Assembly: GCF_029227915.1 (NCBI RefSeq) | Contig: NC_079880.1 | Location: 16,636,001 to 16,700,000, forward strand | Reading direction: 5' to 3' | DNA: 64,000 bases | DNA from: Hydractinia symbiolongicarpus | Taxonomy: Eukaryota; Cnidaria; Hydrozoa; Anthoathecata; Hydractiniidae | Part shown: positions 49,364 through 61,287 of the stretch, in pieces | Position numbering within the stretch: the first letter of the stretch is position 1 | How the letters are laid out: each line of letters starts with the position of its first letter | Position numbers and translations under genes: made by a program | Notes under the pieces: generated by a model | The model's input: the letters and a program-made list of their open reading frames with translations, nothing else | The model's database searches: none | What the model was told of the DNA's origin: nothing

Positions 49364-49939
49364 GCGTATGATCTCCGCCAACTCCGTGAATCCGGTAACT
49401 CCGTAAAACTGCTTTCGAAGCCTACAACAACTTACCACAGCTCTGTTTACCATTTTTAATGAATGAATTGGTTCAGGGGGTTTCATACTACCACTTAATC
49501 ATTTTAGGGGTCTCGAAACTCGCGCATGACAAAAATTTTGCTGAAGTTCAGCCAGCTACACGTTTTTGTGATTTTCCAGTCAAGCGCGACAGTGGTCATT
49601 TTTGATACCTATTGTTATCTCAGGTAATTTATTATAATTATGGTCATGTTATATCTTTTCTGAAAGCCCATTGACTCGAGAATGTTTTCTAATGAATATT
49701 TAAATTTTTAAAATATTTCTGCTAAAATTATAAGCTTTTGTATTAGGCAGTTATTTATTTTAAGAAAAGCTCTTTTTTTCCAAAAATTTTTTTTCGAAAC
49801 AAAGCAACCTTGATTGCCAAGAATTTAATGGATGATAGAAAGGAACCCTTAGACCGAAGTTGTGTTCGAAACGTTTCTATCTGCAATTTCTCTCGTCATT
49901 TTAGCTATTCTTGGTCTGCTAGTCATCGTAACAAACCTA

Positions 49940-52230
49940 AAATGCCATCAAATATAAAATCCAAAAAAAAATCAAAAATCAGAAAAACCTCGTCGCAAAA
50001 ATAGATCCTGGGCTATCGAGGATATGGAGAATGCTCTTAAGGCGGTTAGGGAGGATGGCATGGCAGTGAGTTCTGCGTCCCGTTTGTTTTCTGTGCCTCG
50101 GCAGACTTTAAAAGATCGAATTTCGAAGAGGTTTGATTCCACTAAATGTGGACGGAAGACGCCGCTAAGTGAAGCAGAGGAAGAGACCCTGGTGGGGTAT
50201 GTACAATATATGGCGTCTATTGCACAACCCCTAACAATACCAGCCATTAAAATGTTTGCGTGGGCCATTTCTAAACGAAGTGGTGAAGAAAGTGTTTTTA
50301 ATAAGGAGACCGGACCTGGCCATAACTGGTGGTGGGCCTTTAGAAAGCGCCACGCACAAAGTATCACGCTACGGAAGCCAGACAATTTAGATAGGGGGAG
50401 GTCGAGGATGGCCAATGTCAACGTCATGAATGAACATTTTACGTCGCTAAAAAAGGTCTTAATGACCATAATATATTTGACAAACCCATGCATATTTTCA
50501 ATGCGGATGAATCCGGAATAAACCTGGATATCAACGCTGGTAAAGTTGTGGTTGCTAAGTCGTCAAAGCAGGCGTACTCAGAGTCAAAGGGTTCACGCTC
50601 ACACATCACCGCACACTGTTGTTGTTCTGCCGCCGGCCAAATTATACCTCCCATGTTAATTTTTGAGAAGTCATTTCCCTCTGGGGATTACTCGCGTCGG
50701 GGTCCTATTGGAGCGTTGTATGCAAAGTCACCCAATGGATACATATGGTGAACTGTTCCTGTCGTGGATAAAAAAGTTATTCATTCCATATACAGCACAT
50801 CATAGACCAACATTATTAATTATTGATGGGCATATTTCTCATATAACAATCGATGTGATTGACATAGCGAGAGAGAACGATATCATTCTATACTGTCTGC
50901 CACCACATACCACCAACATTTTACAGCCCTTGGACGTTGGGATTTTCTGGCCCGTGAAACAATATTTTGCAAAACTGACAGGGAACATCAAGTTGGCAAC
51001 CTTGGGAACTACAAGAGTGAGCCAAGTAAATAAAACAAACTTTACCGCTATCTTCCGTGAAGCATTCGAAAACGCAATGACCTTAGGAACCATAGGTAAT
51101 TCCTTTCGGAAGTGTGGCATATATCCATACAATCCCGATGCGATCGACAAATCACGGTTGATGGGTTCGTCACAATTTATTAATGACATGTCAACACCAT
51201 TACGTCAAGCACCTTCTACATCAAACTCTTCTGACCCCTCTATTGCTTCGGTTATTCAGACGACACCATCTGCGCTTACATCATCTGTGATTGCAGCACC
51301 AACCGCGTTCACGCCATCAACATTATTAATGACATGTCAACACCATTACGTCAAGCACCTTCTACATCAAACTCTTCTGACCCCTCTATTGCTTCGGTTA
51401 TTCAGACGACACCATCTGCGCTTACATCATCTGTGATTGCAGCACCAACCGCGTTCACGCCATCTTCGATTACAACACCAGCAACCGCGTTGTCTACTAC
51501 GCCATCTACAATGACTCCTACCACAGTCACGCCAGCTTTAGTAGCGATGGCCAGTGGGTCATCTGAAAATATGACGCCAACATTAAAAAACAAAGATATA
51601 ATAACTAAGTTGATACCATCAAATTTGATTGATCTTTTTATTTTACCTGTCCATGACCCGAACAAAAAGCCGTCAAACCCTCGCATAGTTACAAAGTCTA
51701 GAGTTTTGACATCGGATGAACACCAGCAGATGCTTCTTGCTAAACGTAATGAAACAGAAAAAAAAGAGTTGGAGAAAAAAAGGAGACAAGAAGAGCGTGA
51801 GAAAAAGAAAGAAGAAGTTCGTTCAGCGAAAGAATTGAAGCAACGGAAAGGAAGCGCAACAAAAATCGCGTTACCAAAGAACACAAGAGAAACAACAAAC
51901 AAAAGAAAACGACCCCCAAAGATTGACTACAGAAGGTTTGCAGAAGAAGAAACATCATCTAGTGAGGAGATTGAAGAAAGTCAAGACAGCTCAAGTGATG
52001 ATAACACAAGTGACGAATCTGCCGATGACGTTTGCAAAATTTGCAATCGAATGAAACCACCGTATCACAAATCACGTAATATCCTGTGGATATTTTGTGA
52101 GATGTGTGATCGATGGTTTCACGTCGTTTGTGAAGGAGCGACACCAGAAGACATAAATCTGGAAAAATCTTTTGTAGTTCATGCCAATACCAATGATTCC
52201 GGCAGGAACTGTTTAAGTTTGACAAAATTT
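49940..52230 (+). pseudogene. pogo-like DDE transposase with C-terminal PHD-like zinc finger
   Basis: A basic N-terminus is followed by a CENP-B/psq-type HTH (WAIEDMENALKAVREDGMAV, ASRLFSVPRQTLKDRI) and a second DNA-binding helix region (TLVGYVQYMASIAQPLTIPA). The DDE_1 core has the first Asp in FNADESGINL, the second in LLIIDGHISHI and the third in PHTTNILQPLDVGIFWPVK. A long Thr/Ser/Pro-rich linker and a basic KKRRQEEREKKKEEVR region follow, then CKICNRMKPPYHK...FCEMCDRWFHVVCEG, a PHD-like finger. Frameshifts lie near 50500 and 50750. A 146-bp tandem duplication (51185-51330 repeated from 51331) shifts the frame. Confidence 0.8.
51185..51476 (+). repeat. 146-bp tandem duplication inside the pogo transposase
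   Basis: Copies begin at 51185 and 51331 with near-identical sequence. 146 is not a multiple of three, so the duplication disrupts the frame, yet the second copy re-enters the downstream frame. Confidence 0.9.
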
Positions 52231-52753
52231 GTTAATTTTTTTTTTTGCTATTTGATCCTTCAACTCCGTGAAAGCTTATATATCTTCTGTGTTGTAAATG
52301 GGTCGATTCTAAATGTAAAAAATAGGTAATTTAGCAAGAAAAGGTCACTCTAGTGCCATTAGAGTCACCAGAAAGCAAGAAATCGTGTTTTTCAAATTTC
52401 ACGGAGTTGAAGGAAGCATCACGGCTTTATCGGATGATAGTGCATTTCGGATCCGGCTTATTTGTCCACTAATAAATGTTTTTTTTTTCTTGTCATACCC
52501 CCCGAGCGGTCCCCGACAGATAGAGCTACGATAATAAAAGTTTGAAATAACCGATATGTTGACGATATGCATATAAGGAGGTTAAATGTGTTTTTTTCAC
52601 GGAGTTGGCGGATTATACGCTAAAAATGACTTAAAAATTATCATTTAGATAAATGTCTTCCACAAAATCTCTGGAATAAAGTTAAGAAAACATGTTTTTT
52701 TTGGTCCACAGGTTAGGTTAAATATCTGGAATGGAAATTACTTAATTTTATTA

Positions 52754-53150
52754 CTGTCCGAAATTGTCCATAGGGTTATATTTGGGCCAAATGTGAGAAC
52801 TATGTGAAAAACAGCCTATGGAGCCTCAATGTATGCTTAAAGTTTGTTTATTAACTAAATAAAAAACATTACTTTGGATTCTAAGACCATTAAAGATGAT
52901 GTAGATGAAATATTAGTCTGTCCGAAATTGTCCAAAGGGTTATTTTTGGGCCAAATGTGAGAAATATGTGAAAAACGGCCTATAGAGCCTGAATGTATGC
53001 TGAAAATTTGTTTATTAACTTAATAAAAAACATTACTTTGCATTCTGAGGCCATTAAATCTTTAATGGCCTCAGAATCCAAAGTAAGATGATGTAGATGA
53101 AATATTAAACTGTCCGAAATTGTCCAAAGGGTCGCTTTTGGTCCTAAGGT
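52754..53150. repeat. 164-bp tandem repeat, 2.3 copies, with an embedded fold-back
   Basis: Units start at the word ctgtccgaaattgtcca at 52754, 52918 and 53110. The spacings are 164 and 192; the second unit is longer by exactly the 28-bp inverted insertion that creates the fold-back at 53033-53086. Confidence 0.9.
53033..53086. repeat. 54-bp fold-back (26-bp arms, 2-nt loop)
   Basis: Arms 53033-53058 and 53061-53086 with one mismatch. Absent from the neighbouring tandem unit, so it is a dated inverted insertion. Confidence 0.9.
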
Positions 53151-54170
53151 TTTTCTAAGGATATATTAAATAAAACGTCATTCAGAGTCGACGGTTTCAA
53201 CATTTTAGTTGATCATATTAGAAGAAAATACCTCAAGTTGTGCATAAATATTTTATTTATTATATATATACACAGCAATCATTTTGTGTTTCTTTATAAA
53301 TTGTATAAAATAGCACCCAATCTTGTGATAAAGCCAAGATTAGCTAACTAGGTAGCTAAAAACATCTTTGAATTCAACAATTTCATCTTGAGAAAGCCCA
53401 CCAAAGTCTCAACTAAATATAAAAAAGAAGTATTAAGTTACTTAGCTACAAAATGCAAAACTGTAGGACCAAAAAATAGCTACTCTTTACAGAAAAATAT
53501 AAAACGGGAGAAGCAAGATTAAAAAAGATAACAATTAGCCACGCTTAAAGTTTTACAAGCTGTAAAACAATTTCTTAAACTTAAGGGTTGCTCTAATAGC
53601 ACAAAAATAATAATAAAATCCCTGCAAAATAAAGTAGTTTACTGTTTTGTTCCTTACCTCCTGCTCTGCCAAACTTTAGCTAGCTAAAAATTTGCAAAGA
53701 CACCGTTGTCTCGCTTATTCAAACATTTTCGAAAAATTCCGGTTTCAAACCAGGATTCCCGGGTCGAGGAATCAAGTCCAAGATAAACACCACGCTGCCA
53801 TAATTTTTTTGAGAAAAACCATACCTAACAAAACATTAAATGGCATCGTTATGACTCTCTTAGAAGTTTAGATACTTATTTAATTAGACAGAAAAGAGAT
53901 CACACTAACCAAATTCCTGTGCACCACTTTGGGAACGTTTTCTTCTCTTTTTTAGCGCCTGAAGAAGACTTTAACTTAAAATTTAAGTAGTTTATAGTTT
54001 GTGAGACAAACGGTGCACGGTACTGGGGCGATGAAACCTTGTTTCCAGGCCCCCCATACCAACTGTCAAGTCCGTAGCTAGTAGCACGGCGTTGCCACGA
54101 GGTTGGAAAGATGGTATACTTTCGCCAAGAATAATGTTTTTTTTTTAATTTTGTGTGTTTTGTTCGACGA
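53151..54170. other. AT-rich DNA, nothing recognised
   Basis: No supported coding region or known repeat. A long-range resemblance to other parts was not seen. Confidence 0.3.
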
Positions 54171-54179
54171 AATAAGGCA

Positions 54180-54415
54180 AAGGCATTAAGTGCAGCAAGG
54201 AAAGGGCACTGCAATGGCAGGCAAGGAAACAGGAAGAGGAATTAGCAAGGCAGGGGTAGGCAAGGAATAGGAGGCACAGGCAAGGGCATAGTGAGGCAGG
54301 CACCAGAAAAGGCATAGAAGGGTAGGCAGGCTCCAGGAAGGGTAGGCAACGGCACGTAAGTATTGGCAGGCAAAGAAAAGGCAGGGTAGGGGCAGGCACC
54401 CTAGTAGAAACTCTT
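54180..54415. repeat. Purine-rich GGCAGG/AGGCA low-complexity tract
   Basis: The plus strand is almost all A and G with scattered ggcaggcaagg words. It creates long spurious open frames on the minus strand. No gene. Confidence 0.8.
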
Positions 54416-54431
54416 CCTCCATACTACTCAA

Positions 54432-56324
54432 AGATTACGTGTATACTCAATATGTCTAAACTATGTATCATATTAGTCTAGGAGTAGAGAAAATATTGAG
54501 GTACAAATAGTTCAAGTCCAATACCTAAAAAAAGGCATTAAATTTGTTACAGTACTAATATAAAGTGAATCATCTTAGCAGAATTATGTGCCAATACAAG
54601 AATTTAAACAATTGGCCACAATGACAAGAAAATCATGTATATATTGATAAATTGGTGATTAAAAGGAACTTCGTTTAAAGGAATTTTACAATATTGATTT
54701 TTAATAACTCTTACAACATTAAAAATTCAAGGTACAGAAATTATTAGAGAAGCCAACGTGAAAACTCTCATTTTTTGAAAAACCTGAGAATAAAAGTCAA
54801 TTTGGTTCCAATAACAACAACATTAAAAAGTGAAGATATAGAAAGTCCACGAGAAAGGCAAAAAAATTTAGTAAAAAATGCCTTTTTTGGTTTTTTGCGC
54901 CTACCAGGCTTATCAACACAAAACTTTTTACCATAAAGTGATAAATCTATTACAAAAACTGTGCCACACATTCATGAGGAGCGCTTTAGTACAAGTATGC
55001 AGTGTATTGTAAATCCTGTAAAGCACACACAGCATTAAGGTGTTTCAGGTATAATATATTTTTCAAAAAATAACTTTCCTGCAAAAATACAGTTTACACG
55101 TTGTGCCCATCATAGCATATTTTCTCAAAATGTTCCTGTCAAAACTTAAAAAATGAACTTAATCAAGGGTGAGCACTTGTACAGGTAAACAATGCCGTAC
55201 ATTCATTTAGGTTTAAACTCTTACAAAAAAAACTTTAGTGCAGTTTCAGTTAAATAGAAACACAGGAAGCAGTCTGGCGTTAAAACTAGGCTAAGCGCTT
55301 ATAGTACAGGTATACTGTGTGGCACATCCGCAGGCCATTCCTTGAGACGAGTGCGATCGCACGCGCACTCGCCCGCACACTGGTAAGAAAATTTACGAGT
55401 GCTTTTTATTGCACTCGTAAATTTTTTATTTTTCTAAAATATAGAATGATGAAAAGGGCTATTAAACCTAAAGTAAAAATTCGTTTTTTTATGTATTTTT
55501 TTAGCATAAAAATAAACAACATAATATTTATCACGGGTTGTCAGTAACAGCGATGTACGGAACAATCTTTTCTAATGTTTATAAATTTTGTTATCTATTT
55601 ATATCTCAGCAATCACAGTGTGCATGATAAAATGAATGGCAATAAAAAGGAGATAGTTGCATGTGTAGATAGATAGATAGATAATTAATTGTATTTTATA
55701 TTTATTTTTGATATTCTCTGTGGCCACCTGTTGCTTGAAGGTAGCGAACATAAAAAAAGAAAATTATCGTCCATACTATATCTATTTATTTTAACACTTA
55801 TCAATATTTTCAACAAGAATTAATAATTAAGTCCTGGGCACTAGGTTGTGAAATACTTGTCAATTAAACCTAAAAATGATACCTGCTATATTGCTCTCTT
55901 ACCAGAAGCAAATCATTTCAATGTGCTCAATGTGATTGCAAAGATATAAATGGATTAGAATTACATTCAACACAAAAGAAAAATGATCTCCAGCATTGTG
56001 TTTCAGAGAGAGCTCGTAATATTAGCACTGGATAGCAATAGAAAGTTAAAGCAATTTCACTGTGTGAAAAAAATTAAATTATGTAGTTGAAGTAAGATAG
56101 AAGTAATGCATGCAGTTATATTAATGTATGCATTTTATCCGTTGCTACTATTTTTTCATTGAATGTATAAACTTTGAATTTCACAATAAATGACAGAAAA
56201 TATAAAACTTATCACATAACCCGCACCACATTATAACCCACACCAACGGTGGAAGTCGTAAAAATCAACTTATAACCCGCGGGTTATATACCGGAAAGCA
56301 CGGTACAAATATATCATATGACTT
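54432..56324. other. AT-rich non-coding DNA with a hairpin at 55388-55425
   Basis: A 15-bp perfect stem with an 8-nt loop (55388-55402 and 55411-55425) lies next to a cgatcgcacgcgcactcg stretch. A short (gata) run at about 55668-55684 resembles the SINE tail but no SINE body follows. Confidence 0.5.
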
Positions 56325-56560
56325 ATATACCCTCTCGGTTAAAACAGGATATCTTGAGAACGAAATAAGATTTTTAAATTCTGCAAAACATATAATTCTG
56401 TGAATATTAATCCCAGATAAATTGTCCATTAGCAAAAATTTATGGTTGGACACCTATCTGAAATAAGGAAATATAGGCTAAAACTTAAAAATGTCCTAAG
56501 AATTAACAATTAGACGAATGTCTTCCACCATCCCTGGAATAAAGTGAAGAAAACACTTTA
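56325..56560 (+). repeat. Second copy of the pogo target repeat, without insertion
   Basis: A paralogue of 49190-49363 plus 52621-52720. It represents an empty-site-like state for the pogo insertion. A SINE is inserted just to its right. Confidence 0.7.
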
Positions 56561-56576
56561 TTTATGGTCTATACAG

Positions 56577-56930
56577 CTTATAGATAGATAGATGTGCATA
56601 TTTTACATGGCTAGCCTCACAAATATCGAGGGATATACCCTGTCTATTATTTCCAGGAGGGGCCATGGCGTAGATGGAGAGTCCTAGAGTATTTAATGCT
56701 CATTTTGAGCTACGCAGACCCAATTAGAGCCCGCGCTCTACTAGACAACTCCCGGCAACATCCAACGGCCCACACAGTGTGCCATCTTCCCAATTTCCCT
56801 CACATGGCTTGGGTTAACCCGGGGCTATGGTAACATTCACTCGCCCATGTTGAATCGCCGTCAAGAGGAATCGAACCCCGGTCTCCCGCACAGAGTACGA
56901 GAGCTATAACCACTAATCTACGGCGCCACA
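56577..56930 (-). mobile_element. tRNA-derived SINE, copy 1
   Basis: On the minus strand the head (56930 down to about 56855) has a Pol III A box (TAGATTAGTGG) and B box (GGTTCGATTCC) in tRNA spacing. A unique body of about 250 bp and a tail of (TATC/GATA) repeats follow. Flanked by a 7-bp duplication tatacag (56570-56576 and 56931-56937). Nearly identical to copy 2. Confidence 0.9.
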
Positions 56931-56937
56931 TATACAG

Positions 56938-58549
56938 TACTTAAAATAGTAATTAACTAGCTGAATACCCGTGGAAGAATCCACTGAATCTCTCATTAAA
57001 CCGATGTAAGGGATACCAAACAAAACATACAACACAGTAATATGAATTTTTAAAAGTCACAATTTGTATTATTCTAGTTTATAACCACTGAAACAAAACG
57101 TCCAAAAAAATAAATATGTGCAGCAATAAAAAAATAATAATAAAAGAGAAAAAAGCCCTGGGATTAAAGTTGCTCACAATCTGCGTTATATTTGTACCCA
57201 CTGAAACAGAACGCTTAAAAATATAAGCATGTCCGGCAACAAATAAAAATGCAAAAAGTTTAACAAAATCGAAGGTGGCTAACAAATCTGCTAAAAATAT
57301 ATACTTGCTTTGCCATACCCAAAATACACAAGGGAAAATGGTATACCAGACATTAGAAAAAATCGTTAAGTCACACAAATAAGGTTATAACAAAGTTTCC
57401 ACAACGTACAGATTCTAATGCATCATACCAAATTAGCTATTTAGTCTATTGCATACAGCAACCTTCCCAATGCGCAAACGTGCAGTGCATGATAACAATG
57501 CAGTGTTTTCGAATTGAAGAATCGAATATTATTTTAAACGGTAACGTAACAGATGTAAACATTGATTTAACTTTGTTTACATTAAGGTTTATTATAACGA
57601 CATCAACCACTTCGTAGCGTTAAAAACAGTAACAACGAAAAAATACTTTCTACAATTTATATAAACTCTTCTCTATTATATACACGCTGTGTTTTAAAAG
57701 AATCTATTTTTTTTTTCGTTTCAGCCTTCATGTTCTTAGCTTTCCCTGGTGTACTTGCCCATTGTTTTGGAGAGAAAAAGGTTCAGTCATACTAATTTTT
57801 ATATTAAAAGAAAGAACCAAGCTTAGACATATTCTTAGGATATTCTGACCCATTGTTTAGAATATATTCTTACAAAAAATGTTAAATATGTTCAGGCTAA
57901 AGACAAAACATATTTAACTTCATATTTAAGGGAACGTTTAGCTGGAAGCGTGTAAACGGCGTAAAAACGTAGCTTTACATTTTAGATTCTTATAAAAATT
58001 GTGTCTAAAGAAAACGCATTTAAGCTGAAGACGCAACAAGGAACTAAAAATTTAAAGGAAAACTTGAGCTCTGAAAGTTAAAACGGTTAAAAAAAACGTT
58101 ACACACCTAAACTTATCTCTTTACCAGATAAACTAAACAACACACCTGCCTTTCTTTGGCTTTCTCAGTTAGCTAGCATCTCTGGATAAAAGTCCAATCA
58201 GTTTTTTACTTCGATTATTAAACTCTGCTTCATCCCAAAGAAAACAAATTGAAAATGTATAGCTAGCTCCAATTGTCTGATACATTTCCAATCAGTTCTC
58301 TTTTTGACGTTTTATTATCGTACGTTTTTCTTCTTTATAACAAATATTTCTGGCAACAACGTAAACTTTTTTTATTCTCGCTCGACAACAACAGTCGCTC
58401 TACAACGACAACAGTTTTGTTCTTTACTTTTTAGATTCGAATTATCATTCGAATTCGATAGTTTTTTTTAAAAGAAAGCAACTTCGGTCACAGAACACAA
58501 CAAGAAAACCGTCCAGTTTGATCACACATTCGTATTGTACACATACTTT
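56938..58549. other. Non-coding DNA with one repeat relic
   Basis: 57612-57690 is the second copy of the repeat at 10845-10915. Otherwise AT-rich sequence without supported genes. Confidence 0.4.
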
Positions 58550-58904
58550 ATAGATAGATAGATAGATGTGCATATTTTACATGGCTAGCCTCACAAATAT
58601 CGAGGGATATACCCTGTCTATTATTTCCAGGAGGGGCCATGGCGTAGATGGAGAGTCCTAGAGTATTTAATGCTCATTTTGAGCTACGCAGACCCAATTA
58701 GAGCCCGCGCTCTACTAGACAACTCCCGGCAACATCCAACGGCCCACACAGTGTGCCATCTTCCCAATTTCCCTCACATGGCTTGGGTTAACCCGGGGCT
58801 ATGGTAACATTCACTCGCCCATGTTGAATCGCCGTCAAGAGGAATCGAACCCCGGTCTCCCGCACAGAGTACGAGAGCTATAACCACTAATCTACGGCGC
58901 CACA
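58550..58904 (-). mobile_element. tRNA-derived SINE, copy 2
   Basis: Same orientation and almost the same sequence as copy 1. Possible target duplication atactt on both sides. The very high identity implies recent amplification. Confidence 0.9.
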
Positions 58905-59593
58905 AAAAAAAAATACTTAAATATTGTATTGATTATGTTTATATATCTTGTATCTATGGCAAAGTTCTTGTTTATATAGACCTGTTGTATAATTTTTATT
59001 TTACTTAAAAATGGTGTATGACATTCGAAACGTCGTAAAATGTTGTTTTAATTTGTGCACGTACACATGGATGTCCAAGTTTTATCATAAAATATTGTCA
59101 ATCGAATTTCTAATGTCTCATGTAAAAACAACAAGAACTGAAGCGGTTTAAACACCCACACGACACTATGATGATAAATAATTAAAATGTATTCATTCAA
59201 ATTTACAATATACAATGATAAAATTTGGTATAAAATGATAAATTGAATCATATTAAAATTTGTGACTATTTTTTCGATAACTTAGATATGGCTGGAGAGC
59301 ACACAACTCGAGTCAATTTCTAACATTATAATATTGTCAACATAATAAATCAACATAGTAAATCAAAACAATCATTTCAAGACAATGAACACCTCATTTG
59401 ATGCGAGATATCTCGAAATTCGAATAGAATAAATATCTACTGGTTTCATTATTTTGGGTATAGTATATAAAGATGCATGATAATAAGAAAACAACAAAAA
59501 AAAAACGCTGCTATACTCAAAAAAACAATACATAAACAAAAACTTTTGGCCAATATAGCGCGCTATTTGTGGTGGCTTTGATTTTGATACTAT
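58905..59593. other. AT-rich DNA between SINE and copia LTR
   Basis: No supported gene or recognised repeat. Confidence 0.3.
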
Positions 59594-59820
59594 TGTTGAA
59601 AAGTAAACTTTATATATTTGCAGAGTTGCTTCGACTGCTCCAATAACTTTATGATTCTATGACTCTCAAATTTACAAGACGTTCTCCTATCTATATATTA
59701 AAGATAAGATATTCTAGAATGTTCTAGTATATTCCAGATGTTCTATATTTAGCACATTGTTCATTATTCACTAGGTAAGTATATATTGTTCTCTATTTAC
59801 TATTAGTAGTTTCTAGTATA

Positions 59821-61192
59821 CAGTACAGTCCAGATGTAAGCGTACGCGTACGCTCAAGTTTCACACCTTTTTCTCGGAGGCGGTAGTTGTTTGTCTTTTG
59901 TTCTTATTAATTATCTTGCGAGTCTTGTAAGTCATTAACTTGCGCGTAATAAACAAAAGATTATTGAAGAAAAAATAACTTATTATAACTGCGCGTAACT
60001 ATTGTTAAATAGTGTTAACATAACTATTCCCAATAGCATATTGCGTATGTTATCAACTCTATCAATGTGACACGAAGAGCCATTGTTTAAAAGTTTTATT
60101 AAACAAAAGTTTTGCGTGGAAACTAAATAAACTAGCGAGAAGGCATTGTTGGTTGCGCGGGTTAAATAAAACTTTTAAGCGATAGAAATTATTATATTTT
60201 AACAAAGATTGGAACTTTAATTTTGATAGAAAAGCTTTTTTGTATCGCATTTTAAAAGTTTAAAAACGAAAAACGGCAATTGAAATGTTTTTTTAGATCG
60301 CATTTTAAAAGTTTAAAAACGAAAAACGGCGATAGAAATGTTTTTTTTTTAGATCGCATTTTAAAAGTTTAAAAACGAAAAACGGCAATAGAAATGTTTT
60401 TTTAGATCGCATTTTAAAAGTTTAAAAACGAAAAACGGCGATAGAAATGTTTTTTTAGATCGCATTTTAAAAGTTTAAAAACGAAAAACGGCGATAGAAA
60501 TGTTTTTTTAGATCGCATTTTGAAAGTTTAAAAACAAAAAACCGCTATAGAGAAGCTTTTTTAGATTGCATTTTAAAAGTTTAAAAACGAAAAACGGCGA
60601 TAGGTTTTTTTAGATCGCATTTTGAAAGTTTAAAAACGAAAAACTGCTATAGAAAAGCTTTTTTAGATTGCATTTTGAAAGTTAATAACGAAAAACCGCT
60701 ATAGAAAAGCTTTTTTAGATCGCATTTTAAAAGTTTAATAACGAAGAGCGGCGATAGAAATGATTTTTTAGAAAGTTAAAGAACGAAGAACGGCTTTTAA
60801 AAGTTTTGCATGTTAAAAAATATGTTTCGACGATAAAGAAATATTTCTAAAAGTTTTAAAAGTAGCATTAGTTTTTTTTAAAATATTTAGATCATTGGAT
60901 TTGATGTTTTTTAAAAGAGCTTGTGTTTTTTAAATAAATCGAGATTAAAATCGCGTTACTATAATTAGTTTCGTTGTTAAAAAAAATAAAAATTCAATGG
61001 CCTTCGCGTTTAATTTATTCTCGCGCAGAGTATTGTTTTTAAACAATGTTTCTTGCTATGCTTTTGTTTTTAACACGAAGCAATTATTTTCGCGCAATTT
61101 GAAAGGAACTCGCTATCCTATTGTTTTTTTTAATGAAAGCAATTATTTTTGCAAGTTGAGCGTACGCGTACGCTTACATCTGGACTGTACTG
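59821..61192. mobile_element. MITE with 37-bp perfect TIRs, 1,372 bp, mariner-like TA target
   Basis: The TIR starts CAGTACAGTCCAGATGTAAG and contains the palindromic GCGTACGCGTACGC. Both ends are identical and flanked by TA. No transposase. The interior is dominated by a minisatellite. Inserted in the copia LTR. Confidence 0.9.
60230..60790. repeat. Minisatellite inside the MITE
   Basis: About ten copies of a 53-57 bp unit (ttttttagatcgcatttta then aaagtttaaaaacgaaaaac and ggcgatagaaatg), decaying towards the right. Confidence 0.9.
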
Positions 61193-61287
61193 TAGTTATC
61201 TTATTTCTGGAATATTCTCCAATGTCCCTTATATTTCTAGATAGTACACAAGGTTCTAGAATGTTCTTACGGCAAGAGTGCCTATTT

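Larger units (their letters stand above)
49364..52620 (+). mobile_element. pogo-like (Tc1/mariner superfamily) transposon, 3.26 kb
   Basis: TIRs of about 25 bp (GCGTAT(G/A)ATC...CGCCAACTCCGTGAA) are flanked by TA duplications (49362-49363 and 52621-52622). The word CAACTCCGTGAA recurs inside both ends (for example about 52260 and 52400). It carries one transposase gene. Confidence 0.85.

Noticed and set aside
54145-54431. Open frames rich in Pro, Cys and Leu on the minus strand
   Set aside because: They are translations of a purine-rich low-complexity tract with no codon or domain signal.
56855-56930. Possible functional tRNA gene on the minus strand
   Set aside because: A and B boxes are present, but the sequence continues into a SINE body with a target duplication and a second identical copy; it is a SINE head.
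60230-60790. Tandem array that could be read as CRISPR or centromeric satellite
   Set aside because: No spacers, fewer than a dozen units, and bounded by MITE TIRs; it is a MITE minisatellite.
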